From MED-G78 sp964343355 (GTDB lineage Bacteria > Pseudomonadota > Gammaproteobacteria > Magnimaribacterales > D2472), in NCBI GenBank assembly GCA_964343355.1, contig CAYFJC010000033.1:1-12311 (forward strand): DNA of 12,311 nt. Reading direction: 5' to 3'. Position 1 is the first letter of the stretch; every line of letters starts with the position of its first letter. Shown in pieces: positions 1-7,321 of this stretch. Position numbers and translations under genes: made by a program. The notes below the pieces were generated by a model, which saw nothing but the letters and a program-made list of their open reading frames with translations, was not told where the DNA came from and made no database searches.

Positions 1-243
1 ACAGGAATTTTTCCTGCTCTTGCAGGAAGTGACATAGTTTTAAATAATAAAGCTCGCCAAATAGAAATTTTGATGGAAGGAGTTCAAGGAGCTGCAATGC
101 AATCTTATGCAGAACAACTTGCCGAAGTTGATATGGCAGCTGTTATTACCTATACAAGAAGGTCTTGGGGTAATGCCGAGAAAGGGGATGGAGAAATTGT
201 TGTCCCTAAAGATATAGTTGAATACAAGAAAGCTAAAATTTAG
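1..243 (+). CDS. coxB: Cytochrome c oxidase subunit II, C-terminal cytochrome c domain (partial, 5' end outside window)
   Basis: This is the last 80 codons of an open frame that enters from the window's left edge and ends in TAG at 241-243. The visible protein reads as the end of a class I cytochrome c domain. There is a FPALAGSDIVLN stretch, then GVQGAAMQSYAEQL, whose Met is the likely sixth haem ligand, then the closing helix DMAAVITYTRRSWGN. This pattern is typical of gammaproteobacterial subunit II proteins that carry a cytochrome c domain behind the Cu(A) cupredoxin domain. The CXXCH haem site, the Cu(A) site and the membrane helices would lie upstream and cannot be checked here. Subunit II takes electrons from cytochrome c on the periplasmic side and passes them to subunit I. 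coxA follows after 18 bases, as expected for one operon. A free-standing cytochrome c is the only real alternative, and the context argues against it. Confidence 0.88.
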   Translation, partial: TGIFPALAGSDIVLNNKARQIEILMEGVQGAAMQSYAEQLAEVDMAAVITYTRRSWGNAEKGDGEIVVPKDIVEYKKAKI

Positions 244-250
244 TATTAAA

Positions 251-256
251 AGAGGA
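251..256 (+). promoter_or_regulatory. Ribosome binding site of coxA
   Basis: AGAGGA ends five bases before the ATG at 262. It is one of the few clear Shine-Dalgarno sequences in this window and fixes the coxA start. Most other genes here rely on start-stop overlap and have only weak purine runs upstream. Confidence 0.7.
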
Positions 257-261
257 TATAT

Positions 262-1845
262 ATGAGCGCTGTAATAGAAAATCACCATGACGATCATCAT
301 CATGGTCCTGCAAAAGGCTTAAAAAGATGGTTTTATACAACCAATCATAAAGATATAGGAACACTATATTTGTGGTTTAGTTTTGCTATGTTCCTAATTG
401 GTGGAGCTATGGCAATGATCATCAGAGCCGAGCTTTTCCAGCCAGGCATGCAGATTGTTGAGCCAGAATTCTATAATCAAATGATTACCTTACACGGATT
501 AATCATGATTTTCGGTGGAGTTATGCCGGCCTTTGTTGGTCTTGCTAACTGGCTAGTGCCTATGATGATAGGCGCACCAGATATGGCATTACCTAGAATG
601 AATAATTTAAGTTTTTGGATATTACCTTTTGCATTCTTTATTCTATTATCTTCATTATTTATGGAGGGTGGAGCTCCTAATTTCGGTTGGACTTTTTATG
701 CTCCTCTTTCAACTACTTATGCTCCTCCAAGCACAACCTTCTTTATCTTCTCTGTTCATATAATGGGCGCATCATCAATCATGGGCTCAATTAATGTCAT
801 AGTAACAATCATGAATATGAGAGCTCCAGGAATGGGGCTTATGAAAATGCCTCTGTTTGTATGGTCCTGGTTGATTACTGCATACCTACTAATTGCAGTT
901 ATGCCAGTTCTTGCAGGTGCAGTAACTATGATGTTAATGGATATCCATTTTGGGACTAGTTTCTTTAATGCAGCAGGTGGTGGAGATCCAGTTCTATTCC
1001 AGCATATATTTTGGTTCTTCGGACATCCAGAAGTTTACATTATGATTCTTCCAGCTTTTGGAATTGTTTCTCATATTATTGAGACTTTCTCTAGAAAACA
1101 GTTATTTGGATACTCATCTATGGTTTGGGCGATGCTATCAATCGCTATCCTTTCTTTCGTAGTATGGGCACATCACATGTTTACAGTTGGCATGCCTCTT
1201 GCGGCAGAATTATTCTTCATGTGGTCAACAATGCTTATTGCTGTTCCAACTGGAGTAAAAGTATTTAACTGGATAGCAACAATGTTTAGAGGCTCAATAA
1301 CATTTGAAACACCTATGCTATTTGCATGTGCATTTGTTGTGTTATTTACCCTCGGTGGATTTTCTGGATTGATGCTTGCCATTACGCCAGCTGATTTTCA
1401 GTATCATGATACATACTTTGTTGTAGCGCATTTTCATTACGTATTAGTTCCTGGAGCTATTTTTTCAATAATGGCAGCAGTTTATTACTGGATACCTAAA
1501 TGGACGGGCAACATGTATGACGAAAGGCTTGGAAAACTTCATTTCTGGCTATCATTTGTTGGTGTAAATGTAACATTCTTCCCTCAGCATTTTATTGGTT
1601 TGGCTGGCATGCCAAGACGAGTCCCAGATTACGCGTTGCAATTTGCAGACTGGAATATGGTTTCAACAGCTGGAGCATTCCTATTTGGTTTTTCACAAGT
1701 ATTCTTCTTATTTATTGTTATTAAGACAGTAGTGGGTGGAAAGAAAGCAACTGGTCAGGTATGGGAAGGTGCTAGAGGTTTAGAGTGGACAGTTGATTCA
1801 CCTGCTCCTTATCATACATTTACAACACCGCCAAAAGTAAGCTAA
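262..1845 (+). CDS. coxA: Cytochrome c oxidase subunit I (aa3-type haem-copper oxidase)
   Basis: This is the catalytic subunit, which reduces O2 to water and pumps protons in the inner membrane. The 527 residues match the family length and contain the expected twelve membrane segments. By alignment with mitochondrial COX1, the low-spin haem a ligands are His78 and His392. The Cu(B) ligands are His255, His304 and His305, and Tyr259 is the cross-linked tyrosine of the GHPEVY motif. The high-spin haem a3 ligand is His390 of VVAHFHYV. The proton-path residues of A-type oxidases are present: Asp107 (D channel entry, GAPDMALPRMNN), Glu257 and Lys333 (K channel, PTGVKVF). Arg452-Arg453 (GMPRRVPDY) should contact the haem propionates. 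An intact D channel plus Glu257 points to an A1-type pump. The N-terminus is unusually rich in His (HHDDHHH, residues 8-14). The stop codon overlaps the start of ctaG. Confidence 0.98.
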   Translation: MSAVIENHHDDHHHGPAKGLKRWFYTTNHKDIGTLYLWFSFAMFLIGGAMAMIIRAELFQPGMQIVEPEFYNQMITLHGLIMIFGGVMPAFVGLANWLVPMMIGAPDMALPRMNNLSFWILPFAFFILLSSLFMEGGAPNFGWTFYAPLSTTYAPPSTTFFIFSVHIMGASSIMGSINVIVTIMNMRAPGMGLMKMPLFVWSWLITAYLLIAVMPVLAGAVTMMLMDIHFGTSFFNAAGGGDPVLFQHIFWFFGHPEVYIMILPAFGIVSHIIETFSRKQLFGYSSMVWAMLSIAILSFVVWAHHMFTVGMPLAAELFFMWSTMLIAVPTGVKVFNWIATMFRGSITFETPMLFACAFVVLFTLGGFSGLMLAITPADFQYHDTYFVVAHFHYVLVPGAIFSIMAAVYYWIPKWTGNMYDERLGKLHFWLSFVGVNVTFFPQHFIGLAGMPRRVPDYALQFADWNMVSTAGAFLFGFSQVFFLFIVIKTVVGGKKATGQVWEGARGLEWTVDSPAPYHTFTTPPKVS

Positions 1846-2408
1846 TGATGGGTAATAAGAGAAAGACTGTATTAAAACTTTCAGCCGCAGTGGCTGGAAT
1901 GTATTTATTTTCTTTCTTGCTTGTGCCTTTATATGATGTTTTTTGTGACATAACAGGCTTAAATGGCAAAGTTGCTCAATCAACGAATGCAGAGTCATCA
2001 ATATCTGTTGAAGGAAGAGAGATAAGTCTTCAATTTATCTCACATAACAATGCAGGGATGCCTTGGGTATTTAAGCCATCAAAAAAAGTTTCAAAAATTA
2101 AAACGGGAACACTTTATGAGGCTACATTTTATGCAAAGAATACTACTGATAAAATGATGACTGGTAGAGCTGTTAATAGCGTTGCTCCGTCAAATGCAAA
2201 AGATTATATTAAAAAGATAGAGTGTTTTTGCTTTGCTGAAGGTATAGAGCTTATGCCAGGCGAAGAGATACTCCTTCCAATCAAAATGGTTGTTGACAAT
2301 GAGCTGCCTAAAAATATTAAGAATATAGTTCTTTCTTATACTATCTTCGATAGTAATATAGAACACAGTATTACAATGGATCACGACAGTGATCTCGCGG
2401 GGTCTTAA
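1845..2408 (+). CDS. ctaG: Cytochrome c oxidase assembly protein CtaG/Cox11 (Cu(B) delivery)
   Basis: This membrane-anchored copper chaperone is needed to build the Cu(B) centre of subunit I. At 187 residues it has the normal family length. An N-terminal membrane segment (about residues 9-28) is followed by Cys34 in the DVFCDITG motif, then a periplasmic immunoglobulin-like beta domain. That domain contains GMPWVFKP (about 71-78) and the copper-binding pair Cys127-x-Cys129 in ECFCF. All three conserved cysteines are present. The start overlaps the coxA stop by one base (TAATGATG). Two ATG codons in a row (1845 and 1848) make the exact first residue uncertain by one. There is no strong ribosome binding site, so translation is probably coupled to coxA. 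Its place between coxA and coxC is usual in proteobacteria. Confidence 0.96.
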   Translation: MMGNKRKTVLKLSAAVAGMYLFSFLLVPLYDVFCDITGLNGKVAQSTNAESSISVEGREISLQFISHNNAGMPWVFKPSKKVSKIKTGTLYEATFYAKNTTDKMMTGRAVNSVAPSNAKDYIKKIECFCFAEGIELMPGEEILLPIKMVVDNELPKNIKNIVLSYTIFDSNIEHSITMDHDSDLAGS

Positions 2409-2411
2409 GAT

Positions 2412-3329
2412 ATGAGTGGTGGAAATTATTACGTACCAGATTCAAGCAGATACCCAATTTTTGCTGCTGTATCTTTATTTCTTCTTGTTATGGGAGCGGG
2501 CGGAACAATTAATGGAGTGCCTAACGGCTCTACAGTTTTATATATAGGCTTTGCAACTATGGCTGTAACCATGTTTTTCTGGTTTAGAACAGTTGTTCAG
2601 GAACATTTAGCAGGTCTTGATAGCGCTCAGTTAAAAAAATCTTATGTATTTGGTATGGCATGGTTCATTTTCTCTGAGGTAATGTTCTTTGGAGCATTTT
2701 TTGGCGCTTTATTTTATGTAAGAACTTTTGCAGTCCCATGGCTAGCAGGTGAGGGAGAGAAAGGAGCACCAATTGCGTTTGTTCAAGAGATGGGTGTAGA
2801 TTTTTGGACCGGATTCGAAAATACGTGGCCAGTTATAGCTACTCCAGATGCTGGAGATGCATATGAGATGGCTGACAAAAGTATGGCATTTCCTGGTTGG
2901 TCTCATGTTGCTGAGTGGCTACCTCTTTGGAATACAATCATTCTTTTAAGCTCAAGTGTTACCGTACACTTTGCTCATCTAGGTTTAAAAAATGGAAGCA
3001 GACAGTCTTTTAACAGATGGCTTGGTGCAACAGTCGGTTTAGCCGTAATATTTTTAGGACTCCAAGCTGCAGAATACTATGAGGCATACGCACATTATGG
3101 ACTGACTCTTAATTCTGGAATATACGGATCTACATTCTTTATGTTAACTGGCTTTCATGGCTTCCACGTTTTTCTTGGTTGCTGCATGCTTTCAGTGATG
3201 CTTATTAGATCAGTATTTTTTAATCATTTTGAAACACATGACCATTTTGGTTTTGAAGCAGCATCATGGTATTGGCACTTTGTAGATGTTGTTTGGGTAA
3301 TGTTATTTTTCTTTGTATATATAATCTAA
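2412..3329 (+). CDS. coxC: Cytochrome c oxidase subunit III
   Basis: This integral membrane subunit stabilises the catalytic core and its proton uptake. At 305 residues it is longer than mitochondrial COX3. The extra length is mostly a polar stretch between about residues 110 and 168 (a segment with PWLAGEGEKGAP and many acidic residues), a region that I recall is also longer in other gammaproteobacterial subunit III proteins. Family signatures are clear: Glu89 in IFSEVMFFGAFF, matching the DCCD-reactive glutamate; LQAAEYYEA (about 217-225); TGFHGFHVFLG (246-256); and the closing WYWHFVDVVW (286-295). About seven membrane segments are visible. The gene starts three bases after the ctaG stop. 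Its own stop overlaps the stop of the oppositely oriented DUF2909-type gene, so no room remains for a terminator between them. Confidence 0.97.
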   Translation: MSGGNYYVPDSSRYPIFAAVSLFLLVMGAGGTINGVPNGSTVLYIGFATMAVTMFFWFRTVVQEHLAGLDSAQLKKSYVFGMAWFIFSEVMFFGAFFGALFYVRTFAVPWLAGEGEKGAPIAFVQEMGVDFWTGFENTWPVIATPDAGDAYEMADKSMAFPGWSHVAEWLPLWNTIILLSSSVTVHFAHLGLKNGSRQSFNRWLGATVGLAVIFLGLQAAEYYEAYAHYGLTLNSGIYGSTFFMLTGFHGFHVFLGCCMLSVMLIRSVFFNHFETHDHFGFEAASWYWHFVDVVWVMLFFFVYII

Positions 3330-3571
3330 TTTACTTGGTCCCAAGGTACGCTATTACCTAGCTGCCCTGTATAAAGACCATATGTAATTAAAATTATTAA
3401 TAAGATACCAAGACTAACTCTAGCCCCTAAACCATAAACAGTTCTTTTGCTTTCGGTTAAGCCCTGATCCTTTAATAGAAAGAATAGGCTACTACCTAAA
3501 CTTAAAAGGATTAAAGCGATTACAATGAATATTGTAGTTTTTAATAACATCTTACGAGTATTGTAAAACAT
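3326..3571 (-). CDS. DUF2909-type small twin-transmembrane protein
   Basis: This is a small, two-helix inner-membrane protein of 81 residues. Segment one covers about residues 9-32 (TTIFIVIALILLSLGSSLFF) and segment two about 50-67 (ARVSLGILLIILITYGLY), joined by a charged loop KDQGLTESKRTVYGL. The SLGSSLFFLLKD and SKRTV...RV pattern is what I recall for DUF2909, a family of unknown function commonly found beside cytochrome oxidase assembly genes in gammaproteobacteria. It lies on the opposite strand inside the oxidase cluster, overlapping the coxC stop by four bases and starting only 16 bases from the surf1 start. The first ATG (3571) has no ribosome binding site, only an A-tract upstream. 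The internal ATG at 3550 would give a 74-residue protein beginning MLLKTT, closer to the usual family start. A role in oxidase assembly is inferred from position only. Confidence 0.82.
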   Translation of the reverse strand: MFYNTRKMLLKTTIFIVIALILLSLGSSLFFLLKDQGLTESKRTVYGLGARVSLGILLIILITYGLYTGQLGNSVPWDQVN

Positions 3572-3587
3572 AGTTTTTTTTTTAGAT

Positions 3588-4298
3588 ATGACTAGAAACC
3601 AATCTTTTAATCCAGGTACAAAAATCTCTGTATTTTTTATCTTTTTTGCAACTGTATTTTTTGCACTAGGCGTATGGCAGATAGAAAGAGGTCAAAATAA
3701 ACAACAAGTATTAGATGCATTTAACTCAGCCATGAAGGCTGAACCTTCACCCCTTAGTTCAAACTCAAAAAAATGGCAGCGTGTATATGTATCTGGAATA
3801 TTTGATGAATCTCGTCAAATATTAATTGATAACACAATCTTTAGAGGCCGCGTAGGTTTTAAAGTTTTCACTCCTTTTGTTTTAGAGTCATCAGATCAAT
3901 TGTTGCTTGTTGATAGGGGCTGGATAGAACAAGAAGAGTTTAGAGCAAACTTACCAGCCATACCTATTAAAAGTTTACCTGCAGACCTTAGTGGATTACT
4001 TGTTAAACCTGAGCTTGGTTTTGTTCTATCAGATGAGTTAATTTCGGGCCCATGGCCAAAGATAAGCCAAACTCAATCATTAAATTATATTGTAAAAGAA
4101 TATCCCGAAGAGCTTTATCCTTTTGTTTTAGTCGCCGAGCCAACATTTCAAGATGCCCTAAACTATATGGAAGTCATACCAACCAATATGCCACCTGTAA
4201 AACACTATGGATATGCACTTCAGTGGTTTACTATGTTTCTTGTTTTATGTGGGATGTATATATATTTTGGTTTAAAAAATAAAAATTATGAAAAATAA
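3588..4298 (+). CDS. surf1: SURF1 family cytochrome oxidase assembly protein
   Basis: SURF1 helps insert haem a into subunit I. The 236 residues show the family layout: an N-terminal membrane helix (about 12-29) running into LGVWQIERG (27-35), a periplasmic domain with RGRVGFKVFTPF (86-97) and VDRGWI (108-113), and a second membrane helix (about 211-229). The motif HYGYALQWF (206-214) precedes the last helix, and His206 is probably the conserved haem-binding histidine described for bacterial SURF1. The gene begins 16 bases from the divergent DUF2909-type gene, just after a run of ten T, and has no clear ribosome binding site. It overlaps the next gene by 11 bases (ATGAAAAATAA), which implies coupled translation. 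Five assembly genes in a row follow on this strand. Confidence 0.95.
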   Translation: MTRNQSFNPGTKISVFFIFFATVFFALGVWQIERGQNKQQVLDAFNSAMKAEPSPLSSNSKKWQRVYVSGIFDESRQILIDNTIFRGRVGFKVFTPFVLESSDQLLLVDRGWIEQEEFRANLPAIPIKSLPADLSGLLVKPELGFVLSDELISGPWPKISQTQSLNYIVKEYPEELYPFVLVAEPTFQDALNYMEVIPTNMPPVKHYGYALQWFTMFLVLCGMYIYFGLKNKNYEK

Positions 4299-4836
4299 AA
4301 TAGCATTAATCTTCATCTTATTAACTCCTATTCTTATCGTGGCCCTATCTTCTATATATTTCACTATGGGATATTCTCCAGAAGGTACAAAAAATGAAGG
4401 CATATTCTTTAATGAATACTTTGATGTATCAGATATGGAAATTTTTACAGAGGATAAAAAAATATCATTTCAAGATGGTAAATGGATTCTAGGTGTTTAC
4501 ATAACAGATGCAGATAAAGCAAAAAACTCTTTATATCTCATGCGTCAATTAAATGTTGCCTTAAATAGAGATATTTTTAGGATCAAAAGGGCGGCTTTTT
4601 ATAGTAATAAAGAATTAGAAGCAGCTATAAAAAATACAAAGAGCGAATATCCTAGAATAGGCATTTATCAAGATCCTACAAATATTTTCTTTAACTCTTT
4701 ACAGAAAAATTCTGATCTAGACTTAACTTTAGAGAATCCAATTTTTGTTATAGACCCTTACGGAAGAGTTGTCATGTACTTTAATGTTGATCTTGATCCC
4801 AAGAAGATCTTAAAAGATTTAAAGGTATTAATTTAA
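4288..4836 (+). CDS. Membrane-anchored thioredoxin-like protein of the oxidase assembly cluster, cysteine-free
   Basis: This 182-residue protein has one N-terminal membrane anchor (about residues 5-27) and a soluble, presumably periplasmic, domain. The layout DGKWILGVYITDAD (strand) then LYLMRQLNVALNR (helix) and, at the end, NPIFVIDPYGRVVMYF with a final DLDPKKILKDLKVLI helix is that of a degenerate SCO/thioredoxin fold. The same slot between surf1 and cox15 is filled in Pseudomonas and relatives by an uncharacterised protein with the same YLxRQxxxALxR and FxxDPxGxxVxxY elements. As I recall, many of those carry a Cys pair just before the YLxRQ helix. Here the matching stretch is ITDADKAKNS, and the whole protein contains no cysteine. 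It cannot do thiol redox chemistry or bind copper through cysteines, so a structural or scaffold role is more likely. It overlaps both neighbours (11 bases with surf1, 1 base with cox15). Function unknown. Confidence 0.85.
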   Translation: MKNKIALIFILLTPILIVALSSIYFTMGYSPEGTKNEGIFFNEYFDVSDMEIFTEDKKISFQDGKWILGVYITDADKAKNSLYLMRQLNVALNRDIFRIKRAAFYSNKELEAAIKNTKSEYPRIGIYQDPTNIFFNSLQKNSDLDLTLENPIFVIDPYGRVVMYFNVDLDPKKILKDLKVLI

Positions 4837-5810
4837 TGACATATATAAGAAATTTATCTCTATTTGGTGTTCTATTTGGTTTTGTTGTAGTTGCACTTGG
4901 TGCCTGGACTAGATTAGTAGATGCCGGTTTAGGCTGTCCAGATTGGCCTGGATGTTATGGTTTTGTTGTTTTTCCTACGAGTGAATTAGACGTAGCAATT
5001 GCAGAACAGCGCTTCCCTCAATTTCCGTATGACATCAATAAAGCAATACCAGAAGTAGTTCATAGATATTTTGCTGCTACATTAGGACTGGTTGCCATCG
5101 TTCTCTCCTACCTATCTTTTAGACAAAGCGAAGACATTAATATTAGATATTGGTGTCTTGGGCTGCTTGTATTTATATGTTGCCAGGGAGTCTTTGGTTA
5201 TCTTACTGTTAGCTTGAAACTCCTACCGATCATAGTTACAGGTCACCTCTTTGGTGGCTTTATTACTGTATCGTTATTCTTTTTTATCTTTATCAGAGCA
5301 GGAAATTTTTCTTTATTAAACACCTTTAATATTCAAAACGTTAAATATATTGCATTAACTTGCTTAGTCTTACTCTTAGTTCAAATATTTTTAGGAGCAT
5401 GGACAAGTACAAATTATGCCTCACTAGCCTGCCCAGATTTTCCTACCTGTCAGGGCTCTTTTTCTCCTGACATGGATTTTAAGAATGGGTTTAGTTTCGA
5501 TCAAGAGGTTGGACCAAATTATTTATATGGCTTACTAGACAACCCCTCCAGAGTTGCAATTCATTATTCTCATAGGGTGACTGCTTTAATTCTTACGCTT
5601 GCATATTTAGTATTAATATCCAGACTATGGTTTACAGCTGCAGCTCCATTGGCATCATCAGTTGGCGTCATACTTCTAACTCAAATATCATTAGGCATCA
5701 TGAATGTTGTTTATGTTTTGCCTCTTTATATCGCTATAGCTCATAACTTAGTAGCCGCTTTACTTTTAATCACAACGCTAACAATTAATTATTTAGCCTG
5801 GAAAAGATGA
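4836..5810 (+). CDS. ctaA: Haem A synthase (Cox15/CtaA)
   Basis: This membrane enzyme oxidises the C8 methyl of haem O to the formyl group of haem A. The 324 residues form two similar four-helix halves, as in the family. Half one has GAWTRLVDAGLGCPDWPGC (22-40), the E73xxH76R motif (EVVHRY) and His137 (TGHLFGG). Half two has GAWTSTNYASLACPDFP (187-203), His246 (HYSHRVTA) and His303 (IAHNLVAA). These four histidines are the expected haem ligands. A CX5C pair occurs in both external loops (Cys34/Cys40 and Cys199/Cys205); the first pair corresponds to the disulfide-forming pair studied in Bacillus CtaA. The start codon overlaps the preceding stop (TAATG) and the end overlaps cyoE by four bases (ATGA). 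Its neighbour CyoE makes its substrate. Confidence 0.96.
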   Translation: MTYIRNLSLFGVLFGFVVVALGAWTRLVDAGLGCPDWPGCYGFVVFPTSELDVAIAEQRFPQFPYDINKAIPEVVHRYFAATLGLVAIVLSYLSFRQSEDINIRYWCLGLLVFICCQGVFGYLTVSLKLLPIIVTGHLFGGFITVSLFFFIFIRAGNFSLLNTFNIQNVKYIALTCLVLLLVQIFLGAWTSTNYASLACPDFPTCQGSFSPDMDFKNGFSFDQEVGPNYLYGLLDNPSRVAIHYSHRVTALILTLAYLVLISRLWFTAAAPLASSVGVILLTQISLGIMNVVYVLPLYIAIAHNLVAALLLITTLTINYLAWKR

Positions 5811-6670
5811 GTATAGTTAGAAATTACTACGAACTTTGTAAACCCAATGTTGTATTGATGATGTTGCTTTGTGCGCTTGTGGGGATAGTTCTTGCTAGCG
5901 AAACCTTGCTTCCATTAATAGATATTATTGTTCCTTTAATAGGCATCGGGTTATGCTCCGGCTCAGCTGCCGCTATCAATCAGATTATAGATAGAGAAGC
6001 TGATGCTGAAATGGATAGAACAGACAAAAGACCAATACCGCAGGGAGAAATTTCTGTTAGAAACGCTTCTATTTTTGCTCTAACGATTGGACTACTTGGA
6101 GTAGCAATACTCATATTCCTTGTTAACAGCTTAACAGCCATTCTTACAATTTTAGCTTTAGGCGGATATGCCTTTATCTATACAATCTATCTCAAAAGAG
6201 CAACACCACAAAATATAGTCATTGGTGGATTAGCTGGCGCAGCCCCGCCTTTGCTAGGATGGGCATCAGTTACTAATACGATTGAGCCAAATGCTCTTTT
6301 GCTTGTTTTGATAATATTTATTTGGACGCCGCCACATTTTTGGGCTTTAGCAATTTATAGGAAAGATGATTACGCAAAGCAATCAATACCAATGCTCCCA
6401 GTGACTCATGGCGTAGCTTTTACTAAGCTGCAAATAGTTCTCTATACCATTATTTTATTTTTAGTTAGTCTATTTCCATACATTGTTCTTATGTCTGGAA
6501 CAATTTACTTGGTATCAGCACTTATTCTTAGCTCACTTTTTCTTTTTTATTCAGTTCGATTATATTTAAGTGATGATGATAAATATGCAATGCAGACTTT
6601 TTGGTTTTCGATTTACTACATATTTCTAATCTTTATTGCCTTAATAGTAGATCATTTTATTTATATATAA
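5807..6670 (+). CDS. cyoE: Protohaem IX farnesyltransferase (haem O synthase)
   Basis: This UbiA-superfamily prenyltransferase attaches farnesyl diphosphate to protohaem to give haem O, the precursor used by the haem A synthase just upstream. The 287 residues match the family length, with about nine membrane segments. The first aspartate-rich motif is complete: Asn58, Asp62, Asp66, then MDRTDKRP (69-76). Other family marks are ELCKPNVV at the N-terminus (about 9-16), YLKRATPQNIVIGGLAG (128-144) followed by PPLLGW, and PPHFWALAIYRKDDY (175-189), followed by IPMLPVTHG. The start overlaps the ctaA stop by four bases, and sco begins directly after the stop codon, so these genes should be co-translated. 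The symbol ctaB is equally suitable because it serves an aa3 oxidase here. Confidence 0.97.
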   Translation: MSIVRNYYELCKPNVVLMMLLCALVGIVLASETLLPLIDIIVPLIGIGLCSGSAAAINQIIDREADAEMDRTDKRPIPQGEISVRNASIFALTIGLLGVAILIFLVNSLTAILTILALGGYAFIYTIYLKRATPQNIVIGGLAGAAPPLLGWASVTNTIEPNALLLVLIIFIWTPPHFWALAIYRKDDYAKQSIPMLPVTHGVAFTKLQIVLYTIILFLVSLFPYIVLMSGTIYLVSALILSSLFLFYSVRLYLSDDDKYAMQTFWFSIYYIFLIFIALIVDHFIYI

Positions 6671-7321
6671 ATGCAGAAAGCTATTAAAGTAAATCTCGCA
6701 CTTATAATTATTTTTATCCTTACCGTACTGGTACTTTTCATTAATAATTTAACTACACCCAGAACACTTTCAAATCAGGAATTACTAGTTAACGGGCTAT
6801 TTCTATTCCAAGAGCCTAAGCAAATATCTGATTTTTCTTTTGAATCATCAAATAATAAAACCTTCACTAAAGATGATTTAATCGGAAAGTGGTCAGTCCT
6901 ATACTTTGGTTTCTCAAGGTGTCCGAATGAGTGCCCCGTAGCAATGTATGAATTATCAAAACTCGTGAATGTTCTAAGAGATAAAGATTTTTACTTAGAT
7001 GATAAGCAGTGGGTCCTTGTAACTATTGATCCAGAGAGAGATACGCCAGAAATTATTGACACATATGCAAAGGGGTTTGATTCAGAATTTATTGGTCTAA
7101 GCTCAAGTAGACCGATGCTATTAAACCTTGCGACCCAGCTAGCTGTAAATAATAAAATGCCGCCAATGAACAAGGAAGATGATAATCATGATCATCTAGA
7201 TGCTCATGTAAATAATATTATTTTAATAAATCCTGAAGGAAAGTTTGTAGGATTTTTTAGACCGCCATTTGATATTTCTAGGTTATCACTAACCTATCAA
7301 TCAGTAACTCAGCCTAATTAA
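6671..7321 (+). CDS. sco: SCO1/SenC family copper chaperone (Cu(A) assembly)
   Basis: This membrane-anchored thioredoxin-fold protein helps load copper into, or reduce the thiols of, the Cu(A) site of subunit II. At 216 residues it has an N-terminal anchor (about 8-26), then the domain start QISDFSF. The copper-binding motif is Cys84-Pro-Asn-Glu-Cys88 (FSRCPNECPVAMYEL). A TIDPERDTPEI segment (118-128) follows, and His179 is the third copper ligand, ahead of NNIILINPEGKFVGFF. All three ligands are present, so the protein should bind copper. The loop before His179 carries extra His and Asp residues (EDDNHDHLDAH). ATG follows the cyoE stop with no gap. It is the last gene of the plus-strand cluster and shares a TTAA stop region with the convergent lipoprotein gene. 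Confidence 0.96.
   Translation: MQKAIKVNLALIIIFILTVLVLFINNLTTPRTLSNQELLVNGLFLFQEPKQISDFSFESSNNKTFTKDDLIGKWSVLYFGFSRCPNECPVAMYELSKLVNVLRDKDFYLDDKQWVLVTIDPERDTPEIIDTYAKGFDSEFIGLSSSRPMLLNLATQLAVNNKMPPMNKEDDNHDHLDAHVNNIILINPEGKFVGFFRPPFDISRLSLTYQSVTQPN

Noticed and set aside
40..303. Minus-strand frame across the coxB end and the coxA start
   Set aside because: It is antisense to two clear oxidase genes and its hydrophobic translation is a by-product of those codons.
2733..2918. Long polar insertion in subunit III as a possible novel domain
   Set aside because: As I recall, gammaproteobacterial subunit III proteins are commonly longer than mitochondrial COX3 in this loop, so the difference looks ordinary.
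4052..4282. A 76-residue plus-strand frame inside surf1
   Set aside because: It is an alternative frame of the intact surf1 gene, with low-complexity composition and no ribosome site.
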